A stretch of DNA of 48,698 nucleotides from Clostridium frigoris (GTDB taxonomy: Bacteria > Bacillota > Clostridia > Clostridiales > Clostridiaceae): contig NZ_JAHLDV010000025.1 of the NCBI RefSeq assembly GCF_018861865.1, positions 1 through 48,698 on the forward strand. The letters run 5' to 3'. Within the stretch, counting starts at the first letter, position 1, and the number at the start of each line of letters is the position of its first letter. A model generated the notes under the pieces. It saw nothing but the letters and a program-made list of their open reading frames with translations. It did no database searches and had not been told where the DNA came from. Both the position numbers and the translations under genes were made by a program. Of the stretch, positions 1-8,470 are shown one piece after another.

Positions 1-58
1 GAATCCTATCAAATTTAAATTGCTAAACTACCATGCTTTTCTTTATTATACATAAAAA

Positions 59-104
59 TACCCTATCGGGTAGACTTTTTTTAAATTGTCTACCCGATAG
101 GGTA
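59..104. promoter_or_regulatory. Inverted repeat with CsoR-like half sites
   Basis: Two 17-base arms (59-75 and 88-104) are perfect reverse complements separated by 12 AT bases. Each arm contains TACCC-TATC-GGGTA, itself a dyad resembling the GC-tract operators of CsoR/RcnR-family metal repressors. On the minus strand a TATAAT box (45-50) follows the second arm, so the dyad would overlap the upstream part of a promoter driving a gene to the left of the window. The same sequence could fold as a hairpin after the SHOCT gene, but the T-tract is short. The operator reading is inference, supported by the Met-rich SHOCT neighbour. Confidence 0.45.
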
Positions 105-152
105 CATTATAAAAAGAAGTGCAACCTACTTTTTTTATATGACTTAAATAAT

Positions 153-404
153 TTATTGTTTTTTATAATTTAATATTAAATCTTTTTTATGGTTATATTC
201 GTCCTCGTTTATTTCTCCACGAGCAAATCTTTCACTTAAGATATCCATAGAGTTATCTCTACCTCCTATATCTTTTCCATTATTATTTTGCATTGGCTTA
301 TAAACCATAAATACAATAATTCCAATTATAATTATAGGAATAATCATCATTCCAAACCAACCTCCCATCATACTATTTCCATATCCCATCATATTGTATC
401 CCAT
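153..404 (-). CDS. Small SHOCT-domain membrane protein
   Basis: This 83-residue protein starts with a Met/Gly-rich segment containing MMGYGNSMMGGW, followed by one hydrophobic helix at about residues 19-36. It ends in a SHOCT motif (about residues 52-80: LSERFARGEINEDEYNHKK), a short helical module often found at protein ends and thought to mediate oligomerisation. An AAGGATG ribosome site precedes the ATG. Small Met-rich SHOCT proteins are common near copper-handling genes in Firmicutes, and the CsoR-like dyad just downstream fits that setting. The molecular function is not known. A role in metal stress is an inference from composition and position. Confidence 0.75.
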   Translation of the reverse strand: MGYNMMGYGNSMMGGWFGMMIIPIIIIGIIVFMVYKPMQNNNGKDIGGRDNSMDILSERFARGEINEDEYNHKKDLILNYKKQ

Positions 405-481
405 AAGATTGACACATCCTTTCTTAAATTTTTGTGTTGTTTATCCAGTGATTAGTGTTAATTCTTTTAACTTTGTTAATG

Positions 482-589
482 TTATCTTCCCATCATGTTC
501 TGATGAATTTTTGTTATATCTTCTTTGTTCACTGATTGTATCATGTTAGCCATAGATGCATATCCATTCTCTTGCATTAGTCCACTCAT
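482..589 (-). pseudogene. Short Met-rich ORF, probable C-terminal remnant
   Basis: A 35-codon frame runs from ATG at 589 to TAA at 482 and ends in HQNMMGR. The same frame stays open upstream of the ATG for about 15 codons (a charged stretch including DKDYKK) until TAA at 635-637. The only strong ribosome-site-like sequence (AAGGAGTG, about 607-614) is too far from the ATG and faces no standard start. The composition resembles the C-terminus of a longer Met-rich protein that has lost its front end. It lies directly upstream of the SHOCT gene on the same strand and may be a decayed partner. A genuine micro-protein cannot be excluded. Confidence 0.4.
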
Positions 590-954
590 CTTTTTATAAT
601 CCTTATCACTCCTTAATTGTTTTTGTCTATATATTTATTTTACAACTCAATTGTGTAGTAATTATGAAGCTAATATATTAATATTAGCATTAAAAGGTAT
701 ATTAAGTCTTTCTAGTCCATAAAAAAATATAACCGCAGTCGAATTTATGAACACTTTAAGATTTTCAAAAAATATATTTCATAAGTGAGCTAAATAATGT
801 AAAAGAAGCTAATAGGTACCTTATTATTTTTACTCAATGGGGATATCATAACTTACCTTATATGTTATCATTACCTTATAAACTTTAAGTGGATAAGCCT
901 CACATGAATCTGATTAGAAATTGAAAAACTTTAATGTAACTATGTAAATTTCAT
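590..954. other. Intergenic, no gene recognised
   Basis: This stretch of roughly 370 bases is very AT-rich. Apart from the open tail of the 482-589 frame I see no convincing ORF, hairpin terminator or consensus promoter on either strand. It separates the minus-strand SHOCT locus from the plus-strand NusG-II gene, so it should contain the promoter of the latter. Confidence 0.4.
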
Positions 955-969
955 AAGGAGTGGACTAAG

Positions 970-1362
970 TTGAAAACTAAATGGGATAAAATTATAATTG
1001 GTGGTCTTTTAATTATTTGTTTGATATCGACTTTTTTTGTATATATTACTGAAAATACTGGTAACGCTAATAAGAAAGCTGTTATTAAAGTACAAGGAAA
1101 AATAATTAAAGAAATACCATTACCTAATAATGAAAAGAGCAAGATATATAAATTTAATTTTAATGGCAACAACGGTTATTTAGAAGTAAAAAATGGAAGT
1201 GTAAGAATGCTTGAAATGGATATAAAGATTTGTCCCAAGAAAATTTGCTCTACTACCGGCTGGATAAATAAAAAATATAAAGTTATAGTTTGTTTACCAA
1301 ATAAAATTGCAGTTAATATTGAATCTACAAAAGACGATACACTAGATGCAATATCAAATTAA
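970..1362 (+). CDS. NusG domain II-containing protein
   Basis: This 130-residue protein has one N-terminal membrane anchor (about residues 8-27) followed by an extracytoplasmic domain of the NusG_II type: a beta-rich fold with the GxxGYLEVKNGSVRMLE core and a Cys pair in KICPKKICSTTGWI. The start is TTG at 970, chosen because AAGGAG lies 9 bases upstream and no ATG fits. Proteins of this family are frequent next to Rnf, ApbE or Gx-transporter genes in Firmicutes. Here the gene is convergent with the rnf operon and shares its terminator. Function is unknown; a link to membrane redox or flavin transfer is only a guess from recurring neighbourhoods. Confidence 0.75.
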   Translation: MKTKWDKIIIGGLLIICLISTFFVYITENTGNANKKAVIKVQGKIIKEIPLPNNEKSKIYKFNFNGNNGYLEVKNGSVRMLEMDIKICPKKICSTTGWINKKYKVIVCLPNKIAVNIESTKDDTLDAISN

Positions 1363-1517
1363 GGAATCTAGATCAAATTATAATTTAGAAGAATTTATTA
1401 TACGGTATTAAAAAGACATCATTCTATTAATTAGTAGAGTTGTTGTTGCCGAAATACATTCTAATTTCTAATGTTTTATTAAAAATTTTATACAACCCTA
1501 TTTAGCTTTTAAATAAA

Positions 1518-1556
1518 AAAAAGCTCTAAAATTAAAATCAAATTTTAGAGCTTTTT
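1518..1556. terminator. Bidirectional terminator between NusG-II gene and rnfB
   Basis: The arms 1518-1533 and 1541-1556 form a 16-bp stem around AGCTCTAAAATT with a 7-base loop. An A-run precedes it and a T-run follows, so it can end transcription from both convergent genes. Confidence 0.85.
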
Positions 1557-1574
1557 ATATAAATTCATAAATTT

Positions 1575-2450
1575 TTATTCAGATAAAGTTTTATTCTTAA
1601 TTGTTTCTGCTGCTATGCTTGCTGATGGAGCTTCTTTAATATAGGCGTTAATTGCTCCAGTAGGGCATTTAGCTGTACAGGTTGTTTCATTACACTCAGA
1701 CATACAAATTTTACTGTCTACTATAGCTAAACTGTTTTCAACTTTAATTGCACCATGTGGACAATTCTTAACACAAATTCCACATCCAATACATGCTATA
1801 GTACAAAGTTTGCGTGCTACTGCGCCTTTGTCTTTTGAGTTACAATTTATAGCTACATGAATACCAGGTGGAACTAAATCAATGACTTTCTTTGGACAAA
1901 CCGATTTACATACTCCGCAGCCTGTACATTTTTCTTCATCAATAATTGGTAATCCATTATCACCCATCGTCATTGCATCAAATGGACATTTTTTAACACA
2001 GGTTCCAAACCCAAGACAACCATATTGGCATCCCTTAGGTCCTCCCTGTAATAATGATGCTGCAACGCAGTCTTGTACACCTTTATACTCATAAGCTTTA
2101 ACAGCTTTATCTACGCTGCCGGCACAATGTACAAAAGCTACCTTTGGTTCCACTTCTTCTGCCGCCTTACCAGTTAATTCAGCTACCAATTTTGCAACAG
2201 CTGCTTTACCTGGAACACAAAGATTTGGTGGTACATCATCATTCATAACTACAGCTTCTGCATATGCCATACAACCAGCAAATCCACATGCCCCACACTG
2301 ACCTTTTGGTAATATATCTTCAACGATATGAATCAATGGATTTATCTCAATATAAAACTTTTTATTAGCAAATGCTAAAATTAACCCAAACACCATTCCA
2401 ACTATTGTCATTACAATTAACACTGCAATTGCAATTTCTAAATTACTCAT
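1575..2450 (-). CDS. rnfB: Rnf complex subunit B (polyferredoxin)
   Basis: RnfB is the ferredoxin-facing electron-entry subunit of the Rnf ferredoxin:NAD+ oxidoreductase, which pumps Na+ or H+. The 291-residue protein has an N-terminal membrane helix (about 5-27), then the RnfB-type [4Fe-4S] motif CGACGFAGC plus a later Cys. Further ferredoxin-like cysteine clusters follow: CQYGCLGFGTCVKKCP, CTGCGVCKSVCP, CIGCGICVKNCP and CMSECNETTCTAKCP. The expanded set of cluster motifs is typical of clostridial and acetogen RnfB and larger than that of proteobacterial homologues. It is the last gene of the operon, 20 bases after rnfA, and is followed by the shared terminator. Confidence 0.96.
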   Translation of the reverse strand: MSNLEIAIAVLIVMTIVGMVFGLILAFANKKFYIEINPLIHIVEDILPKGQCGACGFAGCMAYAEAVVMNDDVPPNLCVPGKAAVAKLVAELTGKAAEEVEPKVAFVHCAGSVDKAVKAYEYKGVQDCVAASLLQGGPKGCQYGCLGFGTCVKKCPFDAMTMGDNGLPIIDEEKCTGCGVCKSVCPKKVIDLVPPGIHVAINCNSKDKGAVARKLCTIACIGCGICVKNCPHGAIKVENSLAIVDSKICMSECNETTCTAKCPTGAINAYIKEAPSASIAAETIKNKTLSE

Positions 2451-2470
2451 ATTAATTTTTCAGCTCCTTT

Positions 2471-3052
2471 TTATACTGGTATCATCCCAGAAAAACCTAA
2501 GAAGGCTAATGCAAGCATTCCAGCTAAAATAAACGCTACACCAAGCCCTTGAAGTGGTTTTGGGACATCCGCAAGTCTTAATTTTTCTCTTAAACTTGCC
2601 ATAAGGACGATTGCCAAAGTAAAGCCTAAACCGGCACCTACTGCAGTTACCGCACTGTCTAAAAACGAATTATTATTTTCTACATTTAAAAGTGGTACAC
2701 TAAATACAATACAATTTGTAGCAATTAATAATAAATAAATTCCCCACATATTATATAAAGTAGGTGCATGTTTTTTTATAATCATTTCTAAAAGCTGAAC
2801 AAAACTAGCAATTAGGAGTACAAACACCACTGTTGTTAAAAATGTTAAATTAAAAGGCGCCAATACAAAATGGTAAACTAACCACGCTAGCATGGAACTT
2901 AATGTCATAACTGAAGTTACAGCCATTCCAATACCAATAGATGCATTTAAACTTTTTGAAACTCCAAAGAAAATACAAAGTCCTAAAAACCTTGTTAAAA
3001 CGAAATTGTTTACAACTATATTACTTGCAAGTATGGTTAAATAATGACCCAT
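2471..3052 (-). CDS. rnfA: Rnf complex subunit A
   Basis: RnfA is an integral membrane subunit that, with RnfE, forms the membrane core and holds a buried iron-sulfur centre between the two subunits. The 193-residue sequence has six predicted hydrophobic helices and the family signature NFVLTRFLGLCIFFGVSKS near the N-terminus, including the conserved Cys, with a second conserved Cys in ATNCIVF. Its ATG overlaps the rnfE stop by one base (TAATG), which suggests translational coupling. Length and motifs match the family well. Confidence 0.95.
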   Translation of the reverse strand: MGHYLTILASNIVVNNFVLTRFLGLCIFFGVSKSLNASIGIGMAVTSVMTLSSMLAWLVYHFVLAPFNLTFLTTVVFVLLIASFVQLLEMIIKKHAPTLYNMWGIYLLLIATNCIVFSVPLLNVENNNSFLDSAVTAVGAGLGFTLAIVLMASLREKLRLADVPKPLQGLGVAFILAGMLALAFLGFSGMIPV

Positions 3053-3675
3053 TACATCTCACCTCTCTCGAGTTTAACTTTTTCACTATGGTTAATCCAC
3101 ATCTTAAAACCAGCTACCATATAACCAATTAATATAAATGCACCTGGTGACAAGACCATAATAAGTGCTGGATTATACCAAGAACCAAGTACTTTTATTC
3201 CAAAGAAAGTTCCTGCACCAAGAATTTCACGAATTGTTCCAAGAAGTAAAAGTCCAAGCGCAAAACCACAGCCCATTCCAAGTCCATCAAACATAGATGG
3301 AATAATTTTATTCTTTGAAGCAAAAACTTCTGCTCTAGCTAAAATAATTGCAAAAACAACAATTAATGCAAGATATATTCCTAAAGCCTTATTAAGTGCT
3401 GGCAAATATGCCTGTAATACTAACTGTACCACAGTAACAATTGTCGCAACCGAAGTAATATACACCGGTACACGAACAGTCGGATTTACTAATTTTCTAC
3501 TAACAGAGACAACCATATTATTAGCAGTAATAACAAACAGTACCGCAAGTCCCATAACCAAAGAATTTAGAGCACTACTCGTTACCGCTAAAGCAGGGCA
3601 AAGACTAAGTGCAAGAACAAAAATTGGGTTCTCTTCAATAATCCCTTTTTTAAATATGTTCCATAACTCTTTCAT
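3052..3675 (-). CDS. rnfE: Rnf complex subunit E
   Basis: RnfE is the partner of RnfA in the membrane core, with inverted topology. The 207-residue protein has about six hydrophobic segments, the N-terminal signature ENPIFVLALSLCPALAVT with its conserved Cys, and a second conserved Cys in GLGMGCGFALGL. It begins one base after the rnfG stop and overlaps rnfA by one base, so the six rnf genes should be one transcript with coupled translation. Confidence 0.95.
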   Translation of the reverse strand: MKELWNIFKKGIIEENPIFVLALSLCPALAVTSSALNSLVMGLAVLFVITANNMVVSVSRKLVNPTVRVPVYITSVATIVTVVQLVLQAYLPALNKALGIYLALIVVFAIILARAEVFASKNKIIPSMFDGLGMGCGFALGLLLLGTIREILGAGTFFGIKVLGSWYNPALIMVLSPGAFILIGYMVAGFKMWINHSEKVKLERGEM

Positions 3676-3676
3676 A

Positions 3677-4261
3677 TTATTTCCTCCCTACAAACTGTGT
3701 AACTTCTTGCACAGCTTCTTTAATACCTTTAGTTACCGCTTTAGAAGAAATGGTAGCACCAGTCATAGCTTGAATATTATTTGCTTTTGTTGGATCTTTT
3801 GTTACTTCTAAATCTTTGACTGCCTTACCTTTAAATTGGTTTCTAAAAGGATCTTTACCTGCATTGTCTCCAAGTCCAGGTGTTTCTTTACTTTCTAATA
3901 TAGTAAATTCAATAATTTTACCTTGTGGTGTAACTGCTACAAGCATTTTTATTGCTCCACCATATCCTTTGCTTTCTGCTGGTACAACATAACCAATTAC
4001 TTTTCCATCTTTTTCTGCAGTAAACCATTCTTGCTTACCCTCTACAGGATTGAACTTTTGTGCACTTACCACTAATGACTTCATTGCATCTGTTTTAATT
4101 CCTGCCGCAGTTTTCACCGCAACTGGTGCTGTAAAAAAATATACTACACCAATAATCAATCCTGATATAAAACAGGTAATTGTTAAATTTATAGTGATTT
4201 GAAAAATGCTATTTTTTTTCTCATGATTAACTTTAGGCTTGATATTATTCTCATCTGACAT
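3677..4261 (-). CDS. rnfG: Rnf complex subunit G (covalent FMN)
   Basis: RnfG is a membrane-anchored, extracytoplasmic flavoprotein. The 194-residue sequence has a cytoplasmic N-terminal tail, one membrane helix (about 24-45) and an FMN-binding domain. The flavinylation motif MTGATISSKAV lies near the C-terminus; its Thr/Ser is where ApbE attaches FMN through a phosphoester bond in this family. Another family hallmark is ESKETPGLGDNAG. No apbE gene is present in this window, so the flavin transferase must lie elsewhere. The gene is 6 bases downstream of rnfD. Confidence 0.94.
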   Translation of the reverse strand: MSDENNIKPKVNHEKKNSIFQITINLTITCFISGLIIGVVYFFTAPVAVKTAAGIKTDAMKSLVVSAQKFNPVEGKQEWFTAEKDGKVIGYVVPAESKGYGGAIKMLVAVTPQGKIIEFTILESKETPGLGDNAGKDPFRNQFKGKAVKDLEVTKDPTKANNIQAMTGATISSKAVTKGIKEAVQEVTQFVGRK

Positions 4262-4267
4262 TTTTCA

Positions 4268-5257
4268 CTACCCCCTTGCTCCAAATTTTACTGGCTTCAT
4301 CAAGCGATCAATAAGTGGTGTAACTGCATTCATTAATAAAATAGAATAACAAACCCCTTCTGGGTATCCACCCTTAAGCCTGATTAAAACAGTAATAACT
4401 CCAGCGCCAATAGCAAAAACTATCTGCCCTTTTTTTGTAATTGGAATGGTAACCATATCTGTAGCCATGAAAAAAGCTCCTATAATAAGGCCTCCAGCCA
4501 TCATATGAAATAACGGATCTCCAGTAAACATTCCTGTTGGTCCAAATATCCAAGTTAAAATACCTACAGTTCCAATCATAAATGCTGGAACTACCCAATT
4601 TGCATAACCTTTATAAATTAAATATATTCCTCCAATAAGTAATAAAATTGCAGATGTTTCACCAATACTTCCATTACGAAGACCTAAGAACATATCTTTA
4701 TACATTTGAGATGTGCTTCCAAAAGTATCTATTAATTTTGAATATCCTTGTTCTTTTAAAATACCTAAAGGTGTTGCAGTAGACACTACGTCTACACTTG
4801 ATGTAAACTTTGACCAAGTTGTCATTGCAACAGGCCATGACACCATAAGGGCCGCACGACCAATATGAGCTGGATTAAAAATATTATATCCAAGACCACC
4901 CATAGCATGTTTTGCAATTACTATAGCTATAAATGAGCCAACAATTGCCATATAAGGCGGTATTGCTGGTGGTAAACACATTGCAAGCAATAGTCCTGTC
5001 AAAAATGCACTTCCGTCTGTTATAGTTACTGGTTTTTTCCTAAGTTTTTGTACCATATATTCAAATCCTACCGCAGACAAACTTCCTGCAAGTAATACGA
5101 ATAAAGCAGACATTCCAAAATGATAAATTGCGAAAAGCGCAGCTGGCGTTAATGCCATAGTAACAGTCCACATTATTTTAGAAATAGATGCTTCTGCACG
5201 TATATGTGGAGATGTAGTTACGGTAAAGAGATTCTCTTGTAATTTTACTTCACTCAT
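4268..5257 (-). CDS. rnfD: Rnf complex subunit D (covalent FMN)
   Basis: RnfD is a multi-helix membrane subunit carrying a second covalently bound FMN. The 329-residue protein has about nine hydrophobic segments, the N-terminal SPHIRAEASISKIMW signature, the conserved FNPAHIGRAALMVSWP block, and the flavinylation-type motif STATPLG at about residue 160. The start codon overlaps the end of rnfC (ATGA arrangement), again indicating translational coupling. Confidence 0.95.
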   Translation of the reverse strand: MSEVKLQENLFTVTTSPHIRAEASISKIMWTVTMALTPAALFAIYHFGMSALFVLLAGSLSAVGFEYMVQKLRKKPVTITDGSAFLTGLLLAMCLPPAIPPYMAIVGSFIAIVIAKHAMGGLGYNIFNPAHIGRAALMVSWPVAMTTWSKFTSSVDVVSTATPLGILKEQGYSKLIDTFGSTSQMYKDMFLGLRNGSIGETSAILLLIGGIYLIYKGYANWVVPAFMIGTVGILTWIFGPTGMFTGDPLFHMMAGGLIIGAFFMATDMVTIPITKKGQIVFAIGAGVITVLIRLKGGYPEGVCYSILLMNAVTPLIDRLMKPVKFGARG

Positions 5258-6591
5258 TTAGCTAAAGCCTCCTTCTTTTTAGCAGCATCTGCATTGTTTC
5301 TCATTTTACTATACTTAATATATTGTACAATATTACGCTTAGCTGGACATACATAAACACAGCTTCCACATTCAGCACAATCAAAAAGATTTTGTTCAAG
5401 TTTTGCTTCCTCATACATATCTCTTTCTCCAAGTATACTTAGCATACTCGGATTAAGTCCACAAGGACAGACGTTTACACATTTACCACAACGAATACAA
5501 GGAGATTGGGTTCCATTATTAATGTCTTTTTTATTTAATGCAAGTATTCCTGAAACCCCTTTAATTATAGAAATATTTAAATTTGATTGAGCAAACCCCA
5601 TCATTGGACCACCCATAATAATTTTAGCTGGTGGTTCTTTAAATCCGCCACAATTAGAAATAGCCTCTTCAAATGTTGTTCCAATTCTAAGCAAAAGATT
5701 TTTAGGCTCTTTAATTGCACTTCCACTTATTGTTGTTACTCTTTCAATTAATGGAATACCACTTACAACTGCATCACAAATTGCAATAACTGTACCTACA
5801 TTTTGAACAACAACGCCCACATCCATTGGTAAGCTTCCTGACGGAACCTCACGATCTGCAATAGCTTTAATAAGCATTTTTTCAGCACCTTGTGGATATT
5901 TCGTTGGTATTGACATTACATTAACTGTAGTTCCTTCAAATGCTTTTTGCATAGCAATAACAGCATCTGGTTTGTTATCTTCTATTCCAACAAATGCTTT
6001 CTCAACTCCAAGAACCTTCATTACTAATTTTACCCCAATAGCAATTTTATCTGAATGTTCAAGCATCATTCTGTGATCTGCTGTTAAAAAGGGCTCACAT
6101 TCTGCTGCATTCAAAATAAAAGTATCTATTTTCTTATCTTTTGGTGGTGATAACTTTACAAAAGTTGGGAAAGTAGCTCCTCCCATTCCAACGATACCAG
6201 CATCTTTAATGATACTTTTTATTTCATCAGCATTTAGCTTTTCCCAGTCGCGAACAATTGGGATTCCTTCTATCCACTCATCTTTTCCGTCATTTTCAAT
6301 TACAATAGAAAGACATTTTCCAAATACAGGATGAGGATACAAAGCTATATCTTTAACTATACCTGATATAGATGAATGTACTGGACTTGAAACAAAAGCT
6401 GGACTAGTTGCTATAACCTGTCCCTTCTTTACATAATCACCCTTTGCTACAATTGGTACACAAGGAGCACCGATATGCTGGCTCACAGGAATAACAACCT
6501 TACTTGGTAAAGTTGCTATTTCTATAGGCTTACTCGCAGTGTAATTTTTAGAACCATTTGGATGTATTCCTCCACGAAAACTTTTTATCAC
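5254..6591 (-). CDS. rnfC: Rnf complex subunit C (NADH/FMN, two 4Fe-4S)
   Basis: RnfC is the peripheral NADH-binding subunit. The 445-residue protein has the N-terminal FRGGIHPNGSKNYTA segment, the Rossmann-like NAD/FMN core related to NuoF (GMGGATFPTFVK, ILNAAECEPFLTADHRMM), a beta-grasp/SLBB-like part, and two C-terminal [4Fe-4S] motifs, CIRCGKCVNVCPCGLNP and CAECGSCVYVCP. The start is GTG at 6591, with an AGAGGTG ribosome site 7 bases before it. It is the first structural gene of the rnf operon, 74 bases downstream of rseC. Confidence 0.95.
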   Translation of the reverse strand: MIKSFRGGIHPNGSKNYTASKPIEIATLPSKVVIPVSQHIGAPCVPIVAKGDYVKKGQVIATSPAFVSSPVHSSISGIVKDIALYPHPVFGKCLSIVIENDGKDEWIEGIPIVRDWEKLNADEIKSIIKDAGIVGMGGATFPTFVKLSPPKDKKIDTFILNAAECEPFLTADHRMMLEHSDKIAIGVKLVMKVLGVEKAFVGIEDNKPDAVIAMQKAFEGTTVNVMSIPTKYPQGAEKMLIKAIADREVPSGSLPMDVGVVVQNVGTVIAICDAVVSGIPLIERVTTISGSAIKEPKNLLLRIGTTFEEAISNCGGFKEPPAKIIMGGPMMGFAQSNLNISIIKGVSGILALNKKDINNGTQSPCIRCGKCVNVCPCGLNPSMLSILGERDMYEEAKLEQNLFDCAECGSCVYVCPAKRNIVQYIKYSKMRNNADAAKKKEALAK

Positions 6592-6665
6592 TTTTCCACA
6601 CCTCTTTTAAAATATTTAAAATTTGTGAACTATAATAGATATAAACAAATTCGAAAAAATTATAT

Positions 6666-7085
6666 TTAAGATAAACTTCTAGTAATCACAGGTTGCATTT
6701 TATCATTATTATGAGCGTACTTTTCAAAATGTTTTATATTAATAATTGATAATATAAACGCTATTATTCCGCCTCCAATTTGAAAACCCCGAACATAATA
6801 CCCAAATTTTTTAGCTATTACTTGTCCAACAATAACACCTACTACAATAAGAACAAGGGGAACTATATATACAACAAAAGCTGCCATTAACATATTTGTA
6901 TCTTTCATTTCGAATGCAATTCGTTGTCCAATTTTAGCTTCAATAGGATTTTTAGCCTCTATTACAACTGAATTATCACCAGGACATGCGCCACAATTTT
7001 TGCACTCATTATGCCTGCCTACTTTGACTTTCGCAATATTGTCCTTAGAAATCTCTATTATAATTCCTTCTTCTTCTTTTACCAT
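6666..7085 (-). CDS. rseC: RseC-family protein (SoxR-reducing system type)
   Basis: This 139-residue protein has a small N-terminal soluble domain with the RseC cysteine motif CKNCGACPGD (about residues 29-38) and then two membrane helices (about 71-92 and 99-118). In proteobacteria RseC works with Rnf-like Rsx in SoxR reduction. In Clostridium ljungdahlii the rnf-linked rseC is reported to be needed for rnf expression and autotrophy. Position directly upstream of rnfC on the same strand fits that role. GAAGGAGC precedes the ATG. A shorter paralogue without the cysteine domain lies at 20338-20616. Confidence 0.88.
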   Translation of the reverse strand: MVKEEEGIIIEISKDNIAKVKVGRHNECKNCGACPGDNSVVIEAKNPIEAKIGQRIAFEMKDTNMLMAAFVVYIVPLVLIVVGVIVGQVIAKKFGYYVRGFQIGGGIIAFILSIINIKHFEKYAHNNDKMQPVITRSLS

Positions 7086-7827
7086 TTTTACAGCTCCTTC
7101 CTATATTACAATATTAATTATACTATACTCGCAAGGAACTACTTATATGATAATTACATGCTCCCCCTTTAATTATAGTATCAATTACATTATAAGACTA
7201 CGATAAAATTCTTGTAATTACTTCTTGTCGAATTATATATAAATTTCAGCTTCCATATCTCAAGATAGTTTTAATTAGAGCAAAAGTCAAGAATAATTAA
7301 TTTTTTAACAAATATACATATAACAATTTATATGTTATATGTATAATAATTTATTTTTAAAATATACACAGTTGCTTTCTTATTACTTTCATATTTATAT
7401 AAGACACTGATTTTTACTAATGTTTTGAGCAATACAGTCTCCTATTTACGCCTTAGCATATTATAGTACCAAAGTATTCTGTTATATTTACGTTTTTCAG
7501 TACTAGAACAGTTATATACATTAATTACTTTTTATTTTATTATATTTGTTAATTTTCTGTTAAATACCGTTAAATTATTAACAACTACCACTTTTATATA
7601 TAAAATCGTGGTATGCTTTTAAGCCCAATTATAAGTGAACAAGGGGGGTTGGGCGTACTAATTTAAATTTTTCTAGCTTTACCTTTTCAATTTTAATATC
7701 ATCTTATTTGTAATTATAATCCTCAATTTTCATATAATTGAAAATTTTTAACGCTAAATAAAAAACAGACTATAAATACAGTTGAATCTTTACTATTTGT
7801 TAATTAATGGTTTAATTAATGGTTTAA
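7086..7827. other. Long intergenic region with three dyads
   Basis: These 740 bases hold the rseC-rnf promoter region at the left end, though I find no unambiguous consensus promoter. At 7313-7345 there is a perfect 12-bp inverted repeat (TATACATATAAC) with a 9-base spacer. At 7586-7613 TACCAC/GTGGTA encloses TTTTATATATAAAA, and ten bases later GCCCAA (7623-7628) pairs with TTGGGC (7649-7654) across a purine-rich AAGGGGGG loop. The latter two would form consecutive hairpins in a plus-strand RNA. TTAATTAATGG-like direct repeats lie at 7800-7827. I see no ORF. Confidence 0.4.
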
Positions 7828-8460
7828 TTAAAGTGTCACTAAGTCTTTTATTAAAAGTATCCTAGCAGGTGCACCATCAACCCCTTTAATTTTAAGCGGT
7901 AGTGCGCACATAAAGTATTCCTCTGCTGAAACTTCTTTTAATCTAACACCTTCTATTATAATTATACCTTTATTAAAAAGTGTTTTATGAGTTTCATGAC
8001 CCGGTTGAGCTCTCTCTATTCCAAAGGAATCTATTGCCACACCAACTATTTCTTTTTCTGCCAAGTACTCAGCTCCACTTATTGAAAGATATACGAAATC
8101 TGATTCATACCCCTGCGTAAATGAATTTTTAGTTTTAAGTAACAAAAATTCAAGAGGCTTAATGTTTTTATCTATAAGATCCTCTTTTGTTATCGAACCT
8201 ACAACTTTAGTTAAATCTATTACTCTACATTTTCTAACGAGTTTAGTTAAATCTATAGAGTCAGTAGTCCCCCCCTCATTGTCTACGTGAAATGCTGCAT
8301 CGATATGAGTTCCTGTATGTAAGTTCATATACATACTAGATTCATTTATTTTATCTTTTGGAATTTTACTTTCAAATTTTATTACTGGTCTTTTTTCCTC
8401 TTTATTCTTGTATACTCCCATATCCTTTTCAATTGTCATAGATATATCATATATAATCAT
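7828..8460 (-). CDS. Cyclase family protein (kynurenine formamidase-like)
   Basis: The 210-residue product belongs to the metal-dependent cyclase/arylformamidase family. It has the metal-binding HxGTHxDxxxH motif as HTGTHIDAAFH, the DISMTIEKDMGVY start and a late conserved IDSFGIE segment. Known members hydrolyse formyl or cyclic amide/ester bonds; the substrate here is not predictable. The frame opens further upstream, but I place the start at ATG 8460 because AAGGAGG lies 5 bases before it and this removes a 40-base overlap with zwf. It is 10 bases downstream of zwf, so the two are probably co-transcribed. Confidence 0.8.
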   Translation of the reverse strand: MIIYDISMTIEKDMGVYKNKEEKRPVIKFESKIPKDKINESSMYMNLHTGTHIDAAFHVDNEGGTTDSIDLTKLVRKCRVIDLTKVVGSITKEDLIDKNIKPLEFLLLKTKNSFTQGYESDFVYLSISGAEYLAEKEIVGVAIDSFGIERAQPGHETHKTLFNKGIIIIEGVRLKEVSAEEYFMCALPLKIKGVDGAPARILLIKDLVTL

Positions 8461-8470
8461 GTTACCCTCC

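Noticed and set aside
59-104. Simple terminator of the SHOCT gene as the only role of the hairpin
   Set aside because: The stem would work as a hairpin, but the following T-tract is short and the nested TACCC/GGGTA symmetry is better explained as operators; both roles remain possible.
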